This document shows positions 1-7,300 of a DNA stretch of 37,508 bases, piece after piece. Under the pieces are notes generated by a model, which did no database searches, was not told where the DNA came from, and was given only the letters and a program-made list of their open reading frames with translations. Origin of the DNA: Planktothrix paucivesiculata PCC 9631 (GTDB taxonomy: Bacteria; Cyanobacteriota; Cyanobacteriia; Cyanobacteriales; Microcoleaceae); contig NZ_LR735001.1 in assembly GCF_900009265.2 (NCBI RefSeq), positions 163,001-200,508 of the forward strand, written 5' to 3'. The first letter of the stretch is position 1. Each line of letters begins with the position of its first letter. The translations under genes were made by a program, and so were the position numbers.

Positions 1-40
1 CCCTGCCCCCCTGCCCCCTGCCCCCTATTCCCTATTCCCT
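1..40. repeat. C-rich heptamer array upstream of ctaD
   Basis: Tandem 7-nt units of the form CCCCTGC drift into CCCCTAT and TCCCTAT and end about 10 nt before the ctaD start. The same heptamer family recurs at 20926-21004, 30567-30587 and 34664-34684, and as its reverse complement at 37331-37375. It is a cyanobacterial short tandem repeat. It leaves no recognisable Shine-Dalgarno in front of ctaD. Confidence 0.75.
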
Positions 41-49
41 CAGAAACCT

Positions 50-1813
50 ATGGCACAAGCACAACTTGATCTCCCAACCAATGTTCCTAAACCTCATCAT
101 GAGGAAGAAAGACGTTGGCAGGATTTTTTTGGTTTTAGTACGGATCACAAAGTCATCGGGATTCAATATCTCGTTACGGCATTTTTCTTTTATTTAGTCG
201 GTGGCGCCTTGGCTACGGCAGTTCGGACGGAACTGGCCACCCCCGATCCCGATTTTGTCACCCCGGAAGTCTATAACAGTCTATTCACGGTTCATGGCAC
301 GGTGATGATCTTCCTGTGGATCGTTCCGGCCGGTGGTGGATTAGCTAACTATTTGATTCCCTTAATGGTGGGGGCCAAGGATATGGCCTTTCCCCGTTTG
401 AATACCGTGGGTTTTTGGTTAATTCCTCCGGGGGGAATTTTGCTGTTAGCCAGTTTCTTGGTGGAAGCCCCCCAAGCTGGTTGGACGTCTTACCCGCCGT
501 TAAGTCTATTATCGGGCCAGGTCGGAGAGGAAATTTGGATTCTCAGTGTTTTATTATTGGGAACTTCTTCGATTTTGGGGGCCGTGAATTTCTCGGTGAC
601 GATTTTCAAAATGCGGATTCCCACCATGGGATTGAACGATATGCCCCTATTTTGTTGGGCCATGATCGCTACTTCCGCTTTGGTGCTGTTATCTACTCCG
701 GTTTTAGCCGCAGCTTTAATTCTCCTCTCCTTTGATTTAATTGCCGGAACCAGTTTCTTTAACCCCACTGGCGGGGGTGATCCGGTGGTTTATCAGCACT
801 TATTCTGGTTTTATTCCCACCCGGCGGTGTACATCATGGTCTTACCCTTTTTTGGGGTGATTTCCGATGTGCTGCCCGTTCATGCTCGCAAACCGATTTT
901 TGGTTATCAAGCGATCGCCTATTCCAGTTTAGCCATTAGCTTTTTAGGCCTAATTGTCTGGGCGCACCATATGTTCACCAGTGGAACCCCAGGTTGGTTA
1001 CGGATGTTTTTTATGATCACCACGATGATCATTGCCGTACCCACGGGTATTAAGGTCTTTGGCTGGTTAGCCACCATTTGGGGCGGAAAACTGCGCCTGA
1101 ATAGTGCCATGCTCTTTGCCATGGGGTTTCTGGCTACCTTTGTCATGGGCGGTGTCACCGGAATTATGGTGGCGTCGGTTCCCTTTGATATTCACGTTCA
1201 CGATACCTATTTTGTCGTGGCGCACTTCCACTATGTTCTGTTTGGTGGGGCAGTGTTTGGGGTGTTTGCCGCCATTTATCATTGGTTCCCGAAAATGACG
1301 GGAAGGATGATGAATGAACCCTGGGGAATCGTTCACTTTGTTCTCACGTTTGTGGGGACGAACTTAACCTTTATGCCCATGCACGCTTTAGGGTTACAGG
1401 GAATGCCCCGACGGGTAGCCATGTATGACCCCCAATTCACCACGCTGAATCAGGTTTGTACCGTGGGTAGTTATATTCTGGCCGTTTCTACCTTCCCCTT
1501 CCTGATTAATGCGGCTTGGAGTTGGTTCAAAGGGCCAAAAGCTCCCGATAATCCCTGGGAAGCCCTAACCCTGGAATGGATGACGTCTTCTCCCCCTCCG
1601 ATTGAAAATTTCCTAGTTACCCCCGTTCTCAAAACCGGGCCCTATGACTACGGCAGTCGTAAAACCTTGGCTATTCGTCAACGGTTAAAACAAATGACCG
1701 GAGACCGTCCCAAAGAAGTTGGGGTTCCCATGTCTCAAGCCAAATCTTCTACAGTATTTACAGACGACCGTTCAACAACGGTGTTAGAAGGGGAAAAGGA
1801 TATCAACGATTAA
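50..1813 (+). CDS. ctaD: Cytochrome c oxidase subunit I (aa3-type)
   Basis: This is the catalytic heme-copper subunit that reduces O2 to water and pumps protons in the thylakoid or plasma membrane. The 587 residues form about twelve membrane segments. Diagnostic stretches are visible: FGFSTDHKVIGIQY near the N-terminus, the active-site YSHPAVYIMVLP (Cu-ligand His and the cross-linked Tyr), the paired HH in WAHHMFTSG, and the HDTYFVVAHFHYVLFGG heme-ligand block. The YSHP form, which lacks the usual Glu, marks the A2 type of heme-copper oxidase. Subunit III follows 131 nt downstream. Subunit II usually precedes subunit I in cyanobacteria and would lie left of the window. The ATG start follows a C-rich repeat without a clear ribosome binding site. 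Confidence 0.97.
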   Translation: MAQAQLDLPTNVPKPHHEEERRWQDFFGFSTDHKVIGIQYLVTAFFFYLVGGALATAVRTELATPDPDFVTPEVYNSLFTVHGTVMIFLWIVPAGGGLANYLIPLMVGAKDMAFPRLNTVGFWLIPPGGILLLASFLVEAPQAGWTSYPPLSLLSGQVGEEIWILSVLLLGTSSILGAVNFSVTIFKMRIPTMGLNDMPLFCWAMIATSALVLLSTPVLAAALILLSFDLIAGTSFFNPTGGGDPVVYQHLFWFYSHPAVYIMVLPFFGVISDVLPVHARKPIFGYQAIAYSSLAISFLGLIVWAHHMFTSGTPGWLRMFFMITTMIIAVPTGIKVFGWLATIWGGKLRLNSAMLFAMGFLATFVMGGVTGIMVASVPFDIHVHDTYFVVAHFHYVLFGGAVFGVFAAIYHWFPKMTGRMMNEPWGIVHFVLTFVGTNLTFMPMHALGLQGMPRRVAMYDPQFTTLNQVCTVGSYILAVSTFPFLINAAWSWFKGPKAPDNPWEALTLEWMTSSPPPIENFLVTPVLKTGPYDYGSRKTLAIRQRLKQMTGDRPKEVGVPMSQAKSSTVFTDDRSTTVLEGEKDIND

Positions 1814-1816
1814 TAA

Positions 1817-1908
1817 ATTACGAATTACGAATTACGAATTACGAATTATTTGTGCAGACTAGCCAGCAGCGCGTCTGGCACTAACTGGTAATTATTGATT
1901 CGTAATTC
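1817..1908. repeat. Heptamer array (ATTACGA)4 plus inverted partner, hairpin-forming
   Basis: Four perfect copies of ATTACGA occupy 1817-1844, immediately after the ctaD stop. Segment 1836-1846 (GAATTACGAAT) is the exact reverse complement of 1898-1908, so an 11-bp stem can form around a loop that holds a smaller GCCAG/CTGGC stem (1862-1866 with 1875-1879). The heptamer is the reverse complement of the ATTCGTA array at 37414-37469. It may act as a processing or attenuation structure between ctaD and ctaE. There is no T-run, so a classical terminator is unlikely. Confidence 0.7.
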
Positions 1909-1944
1909 CTAATTATTTATCTGTCAACTTTATTGAGTTAATTC

Positions 1945-2568
1945 ATGCAAGGTTCAGCAATTAACGACTCTCAAACCGTTGTGGGATATGAACAAGAGGC
2001 CACTGCCTCTGGACATGAACACGCAGAACATCCCGATTTGCGAATGTTGGGGGTGGTGGTTTTTCTGGTGGCGGAGAGTATGATCTTTTTGGGTTTATTC
2101 TCTGCCTATTTAATTTATCGGGCTATGTCCCCGGTTTGGCCGCCCGAAGGAACAGAACGGGAATTACTGCTTCCAGCTATTAACACGGTGGTTCTGATTT
2201 CTAGTAGTTTTGTCATGAACCAAGGGACAATTGCTATTAAGAAAAATGACTCTGCGGCGTTGCGAAATTGGTTTATTGCTACGGCAATTATGGGGTTAAC
2301 CTTTTTGGCGGGTCAAGCCTATGAATATAGTCAGTTAGCGTTTGGATTAACTACCAATTTATACGCCAGTTGCTTCTATGTTTTAACCGGGTTTCACGGG
2401 TTGCACGTTACCTTTGGAGTCGTATTAATTTTAGCGGTTCTCTGGCGGGGACGCAAAACCAGTCATTACAGCAAAGAATCCCATTTTGGCCCAGAAGCTG
2501 CCGAATTATATTGGCACTTTGTTGATGTGGTTTGGATTATTCTGTTCATTTTGTTGTATTTGTTGTAA
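1945..2568 (+). CDS. ctaE: Cytochrome c oxidase subunit III
   Basis: This 207-residue protein is the third core subunit of the aa3 oxidase, stabilising subunit I and its proton uptake. It has a hydrophilic N-terminus of about 30 residues and then about five membrane helices, beginning MLGVVVFLVAESMIFLGLFS. Family hallmarks include the AESMIF(L) helix, FYVLTGFHGLHVTFG (residues near 140-155) and the final ELYWHFVDVVWIILF block. The short bacterial five-helix form fits the length. It follows ctaD on the same strand and probably shares a transcript despite the intervening heptamer hairpin. The ribosome binding site is weak. The alternative symbol is coxC. Confidence 0.95.
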   Translation: MQGSAINDSQTVVGYEQEATASGHEHAEHPDLRMLGVVVFLVAESMIFLGLFSAYLIYRAMSPVWPPEGTERELLLPAINTVVLISSSFVMNQGTIAIKKNDSAALRNWFIATAIMGLTFLAGQAYEYSQLAFGLTTNLYASCFYVLTGFHGLHVTFGVVLILAVLWRGRKTSHYSKESHFGPEAAELYWHFVDVVWIILFILLYLL

Positions 2569-2575
2569 ATATCAA

Positions 2576-2813
2576 TCAGTTGTAGGGGCGGGTTCATCGA
2601 GATTTAGGTGACTCACAAAGATCTAAAAGAACCCGCCCTTACCAGTTATCAGTCATCAGTTGTAGGGGCGGGTTCATCGAGATTTAGGTGACTCACAAAG
2701 ATTTCAAAGAACCCGCCCTTACCAGTTATCAGTTACCAGTTGTAGGGGCAGGTTCATCGAGATTTAGGTGATTAACAAAGATCTAAAAGAACCCGCCCTT
2801 ACCAGTTATCAGT
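2576..2813. repeat. Three 80-bp tandem repeats, each a palindromic hairpin unit
   Basis: Units beginning TGTAGGGGCG start at 2581, 2661 and 2741, an exact 80-bp period. In each, GTAGGGGCGGGTTC near the left end pairs with GAACCCGCCCTTAC near the right end, giving a stem of about 14 bp with one G-T position around a loop of about 30 nt. Unit 3 carries a C-to-A change inside the left arm. Units are joined by CAGTTATCAGT-type heptamers. The pattern fits a dispersed REP/MITE-like element amplified in tandem. It may terminate the cox transcript. Confidence 0.85.
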
Positions 2814-2842
2814 TTAATTATTTAACTTAGGAAATATCCTCA

Positions 2843-4039
2843 ATGAATAGCGATAGTTTAGAACAAGCCAAAAACAGGGAACAAGTCTTCGATAATTTCC
2901 AAAAAATTGAGCATGAAATTGGGGCAAATTTAGATAAATTTGCTTTTTTAGATCAAGGATTAGAGCAGTCTCCCTATCAAAATCATATTCAAAATTATCC
3001 CCAATATTTAAACCGTAAACCTTTACAATATAGTCCCTATCCTGCCTTGGGAAAAATTCCTTATATTGATCAAGAAAGTTTAGCATTTCTCCATCCTCAA
3101 ATAGAAGAAGCCTGTATTAGTTTAGGGAAATTTGAAGCAGGAGAACTCAAAACGATTTGGCTGGGAAGAAATCCCCTAAAAACCACACAATTTTGGAGTA
3201 CAACTAAAATTATTCCGGTGCTGAATACCTTAATTCAAATTGATCAAAAATTTTCTAAATATGATATCAATAATTTAAAGTTACAAAATTCTGAAAACCG
3301 GACTGAAAACTTCTCCCTACAAACTGCAATTGAAGATGTCGTTAATTATAAAAGTAAAGTCGGTAGTTCCAACGCTTTAGCGGCTTTATTTAAACGATTT
3401 GAAACCCGCTCTAATTTAGAGAAATGGCTACAAAAAATCACGGGAAATTTAACCTCAAGTTTTCAAGGAGATTATGGGGAAAGCCCAGTATTTTTAAATC
3501 CTGAGATTATTAATTATGAGACTAAAAATATTATTTTAAAATCAGTTTTAGATACTCCAAAAGGTGATAACTTCGTTTCAGCCTATGATTTAACTCGTCT
3601 CATTTCTTTAATCGGATGGCATAATTATTTACCCGCCCAATCGCAACTTCCTAACCTTCCAGAAAAAAACTTTAATTGTTTAGTGAAAGCCCTAGGTCAA
3701 GACCCGGCTCGCTATGTGGATGTCGCATTAAAAACTTTAGGAATTGAACAGATGATTACGGCTCCAGTTATTCTTTCTAAAATGGGGTATGGAGATAGTG
3801 TACTTAGGCAAACGGTAGAAATTTGCTATGTGGCATTTGTGCAGTTTATTGACGCCTTACCGAATACTAATCAAAAACCTGCGGAATTCCGAACCTTAGC
3901 ACTAGCTTTAAGGGGTGTAATTCCTATTAATAATCAGGGGGATTTTACTCAACAAGCTTTAGAATTAGACGCCCGAATGGCGGCAGAAGTCACAGAAATT
4001 CTTCGTCGTGTTGTTGTAGAAAGTTTAGATAAACTATAA
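2843..4039 (+). CDS. Divergent serine beta-lactamase/PBP-like hydrolase
   Basis: The 398-residue protein is not assigned by name. It carries the three motifs of the serine beta-lactamase/penicillin-binding fold in the correct order: SxxK as S119-T-T-K122 in QFWSTTKIIPVLN, SxN as S175-S-N177 in GSSNALAALF, and KxG as K313-M-G315. Between the last two lies AYDLTRLISLIGWH (residues 247-260), which resembles the helix seen at this place in class A enzymes. The N-terminal 90 residues are polar, with no signal peptide, so a cytoplasmic location is suggested. The 138-residue gap between SxN and KxG is longer than in class A enzymes, so an insertion or a changed fold is possible. A short SD (AGGA) precedes the ATG. 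Substrate is unknown, and it could be a non-catalytic relative. Confidence 0.55.
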   Translation: MNSDSLEQAKNREQVFDNFQKIEHEIGANLDKFAFLDQGLEQSPYQNHIQNYPQYLNRKPLQYSPYPALGKIPYIDQESLAFLHPQIEEACISLGKFEAGELKTIWLGRNPLKTTQFWSTTKIIPVLNTLIQIDQKFSKYDINNLKLQNSENRTENFSLQTAIEDVVNYKSKVGSSNALAALFKRFETRSNLEKWLQKITGNLTSSFQGDYGESPVFLNPEIINYETKNIILKSVLDTPKGDNFVSAYDLTRLISLIGWHNYLPAQSQLPNLPEKNFNCLVKALGQDPARYVDVALKTLGIEQMITAPVILSKMGYGDSVLRQTVEICYVAFVQFIDALPNTNQKPAEFRTLALALRGVIPINNQGDFTQQALELDARMAAEVTEILRRVVVESLDKL

Positions 4040-4059
4040 ACAATGTATAACAGTCAGCA

Positions 4060-4097
4060 GATTTTAGGTTGGCGGAGTGAAGTTCTAACCTAAAATC
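4060..4097 (+). terminator. Hairpin after the beta-lactamase-like gene
   Basis: GATTTTAGGTT (4060-4070) and AACCTAAAATC (4087-4097) form a perfect 11-bp stem with a 16-nt loop, 20 nt past the stop codon. The following bases are AT-rich but lack a clean T-run, so termination is uncertain. The right arm abuts the proposed -35 box of the next gene. Confidence 0.45.
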
Positions 4098-4124
4098 GGA
4101 CAATTTATTAAAGATTGTTATAAA
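4097..4124 (+). promoter_or_regulatory. Candidate sigma70-type promoter for the STAND gene
   Basis: CGGACA (4097-4102, 4 of 6 to TTGACA) and TATAAA (4119-4124, 5 of 6 to TATAAT) are separated by 16 bp. Transcription would begin near 4131 and leave a leader of about 235 nt before the ATG at 4366. This is inferred from motif matching only. Confidence 0.35.
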
Positions 4125-4130
4125 ATAGAA

Positions 4131-4365
4131 AAATCAAGAGAACTGCGGACGTAAAACTCAGATTGCAGTTGTGGGTGCATTCCGATTCCTGAATTGAATT
4201 ATCAATTGCTGTACTCAGTAGATAGAGATTAATCAACCGACAAGAATCAATCCTTGCGAGGGATGTAGGCGTTGCACAGTGAACGTTTACAGATTAATTT
4301 AATCTATCAACTTTAATAGTTGAGTACGGTTGTAGTTTTATGGGAAAGGAAGCCCGCCAAATTTT
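4131..4365 (+). promoter_or_regulatory. Hairpin-rich 5' leader of unknown class
   Basis: The gene-free stretch 4040-4365 holds a hairpin, a promoter-like pair and this leader. The leader contains a run of short exact stems: AACTGC/GCAGTT (4141-4146 with 4165-4170), AATTGA/TCAATT (4192-4197 with 4202-4207), CGTT/AACG (4270-4273 with 4282-4285), AGATTA/TAATCT (4291-4296 with 4300-4305) and TCAACT/AGTTGA (4307-4312 with 4318-4323). It matches no riboswitch consensus that I recognise. Short stems occur by chance in AT-rich DNA, so the assignment is tentative. Confidence 0.3.
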
Positions 4366-4369
4366 ATGA
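4340..4369 (+). CDS. Possible 9-codon leader peptide overlapping the STAND start
   Basis: An ATG at 4340 opens a 9-codon frame (MGKEARQIL) whose TGA stop (4367-4369) overlaps the ATG of the STAND gene as ATGA. That is the arrangement used for translational coupling. The AAGGAAG that could serve as SD for the main gene (about 15 nt from its ATG, rather far) lies inside this small frame. No SD is visible upstream of the small frame, so it may be coincidental. Confidence 0.2.
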   Translation: MGKEARQIL

Positions 4370-7300
4370 AAGAAAAAACAGAAATTAATCAAAATTCTTT
4401 AAAAACTTTAAACCGAATTTTTGCTAGATTTAACAACGATTTTTCTCTGATTTTAGCCCATTGTAATTATAGAATTGTTCGAGAAAAAGTCATTACACAA
4501 TTACAAGCGGAACATCCTAACTTAATTAAAAATATTATAGTAGATGCCCATGAAACGAATCTTTACAATATCTTAGTTAAAGCAATTGAACCGGAACAAA
4601 ATCCGCCGACAGCATTAATTATATCCGGTTTGGAGTCAAATGAACAACTGGAAATTTTGATTAAAATTATGAACCAAATGCGGGAGGAATTTCGCCGGAG
4701 ATTTCACTTTCCTTTGGTATTGTGGGTGACAGATTCTCTTTTACAGTCTTTAATTCGCTTGGCCCCGGATTTTCATAGTTGGTCAACGGCAATTTCTTTT
4801 GAAATTAGTACGGAGGATTTATTACAGTTTATTCAACAAATGACAGACCAAGTTTCTGTTAAAGTCTTAGATAGTGGTGCAGGTATTTTTTTAGATAATT
4901 CTTCCTTTGATTTAGAATTGGGTTCACCTTTAAGATTAGAATTAGAATCGGCTCGCCAAGAGTTACAGAAACGGGGAGAACCTTTAAATATTGAACTAGA
5001 AGCCAGTTTAGAATTTGTATTGGGTCGAATTTCTGACCATTCTAATCAAGTTTCTTTACAACATTATGAACGAAGTTTGCAGCTTTGGCAACAAACAAAT
5101 AATTTAATTCGCCATAGTCAGTTACTATTTTATGTGGGATTTTGGTGGCACAGTTACGGAATTTTACATCGATTTCAAAAAGAATCTGCTTATCATCAAG
5201 CTAAAACCTATTATACTCAATCTATCGAAGGGTTTAAACAAGCTGACCGTTGGGATTTAGTGGCTAAATTTATTAATGCTTTAGCTGATATTTTATTTGG
5301 ATTAAAACAATGGCAAGAATTAGAAACCGTTGCTAAAGAATCGATTCATTATAATCGGACTTACGGTTATCCCTTCAGAGAAGCTCGGGCTTATCATTTT
5401 TTGGCAGAAGTTTCTTTGGCTCAAAATTCTCCCTCAGAAGCCAAAAATTTAGCAGAAAAAGCTCAAAATTTATTGATTAAAACCTGCTCTAATCATCAAG
5501 CTCAAACCCCAGAAGCACAGTTGATTTTAGACTGGGAAACCTCCTATCACCAAGGGTGGTATTTATTTACCCTAGCCCAAGCCTATCAACAATTGAATCA
5601 ATCTCAAGAGGCTATTAATATTCTGGAAAAAGCCAAAGCCAGAACTAAACCTCACTATGACCCAGACCTGTATATTAAAATTTTACAACTTTTACAAGAT
5701 TTATATTTTCAAAAAGGAGAATATTTAATTTCCTATGAAATCAAACAAAAATGTCGAGAAATTGAACAACAATTTAGATTAATAGCCTTTATTGGAGCCG
5801 GAAGACTCGGACATATTCAAAGCATTACTAATCCGAGTTTACCCCCCATTAATCACCCCCAAATTATTAATCCTGAAATCAGCGCCTCCGGTCGTTTATC
5901 CGTGGTTAATTGGCTATGTGAACGGATTAGAAGAACGGATTGTCGATTAACGGTGATTTATGGACAGTCGGGAGTCGGTAAAAGTTCAATTTTACAAGCG
6001 GGTTTTATTCCAGAGTTACAAAAAACCACGATTGAGACTCGTTACTTTATTCCCGTATTACTACAGGTTTATACTAATTTTAGTCGAGAATTTTCCCGAG
6101 CTTTAGCCAAGGGAATTAGGGACTTTAAAAATATTGAATTTGATTCTTCTTTACTCCAGGATCAAGAACTGATTTTAGAACAAATTAGAACTTTAGTCAA
6201 TCAAAATTTCTGGGTAATTATTATCTTTGACCAATTTGAAGAATTTTTCTTTGCTTGCAAAGATAATGAACAGCGACAAACCTGTTATAAATTTATCAAA
6301 GATTGTTTAGATATTCCCTATGTTAAAATTGTGTTATCTTTGCGAGAAGATTACTTACACTATTTATTAGAATGTACTCGTCAAGGCTATTTAGAAAGTA
6401 TTGGGAATAATATTTTAGACCGAAATATTATATCCTATATTAACAACTTTACACGAGCAGAAGCAAAATCGGTGATTCAAAGTTTAACAGAAAGAACTCA
6501 ATTTGTTCTTGAACCCGCTTTAATTGAGCAGTTAGTTGAAGATTTAGCCGAAGATTTTGGAGAAATTCGACCGATAGAGTTACAAGTTGTGGGTTCTCAG
6601 TTACAAGCGCAAAATATTAACACTTTAGAACAGTATCAAAAAGCAGGGCAAAAGACAAAATTAGTTGAAGACTATTTAGATGAAGTGATTCAAGACTGTG
6701 GTGTAAGCAATAAAAGTTTGGCTGAGTTAGTGCTTTATTTACTGACGGATGAAAATAATACTCGTCCTTTAAAAACTCGGGCTGATTTGGTTCGAGGGAT
6801 TAAGGAAATAGCCAACCATTTTGAGAATATTAATCAAAATTTAGATACGGTTTTGAAAATTTTTGTCCTCTCAGGTTTGGTCTTTCTTTTACCAGAAATT
6901 CCCGCAGAAAGATATCAACTTGTACATGATTATTTAGTTAGTTTAATTCGTCAGAATCGTAGTTCTGTAATTTTAGAACAGTTAGAAATAGAAACCCAAA
7001 AACGTCAACAAGCGGAAGCCAAAAATAAAGAACTTCGACGTTTTTTTGCGCGTTCAGCGATAATTGGTGGTGGCGTGGCACTTTTATCAACCCTAGCATT
7101 AGTTGGATTTTTAAGAATTTCAGAAGTTAAAAATAAACAAGTTAACCTAGCTTTAGAAAACACTAAATATACGGCTTTAACTACAGAAAATAATCAGCTT
7201 GACGCCCTATTAACCTTAGTCACCGCCGGAAAATTTTTATCAAATCAAACGGCTAAATCAGCTATTGAACAAGAAACCCAAAGTAAATTAAGTATTGCAG

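Noticed and set aside
2576-2813. Possible CRISPR array
   Set aside because: Units are 80 bp with near-identical interiors and no unique spacers. No cas genes are present.
2814-3086. 90-codon antisense frame opposite the beta-lactamase-like gene
   Set aside because: It lies wholly within the plus-strand coding region and its promoter side, has no SD or recognisable domain, and is a shadow frame.
4131-4365. Known riboswitch or group II intron fragment
   Set aside because: I could match neither a riboswitch core nor an intron domain V. It is left as an unassigned leader.
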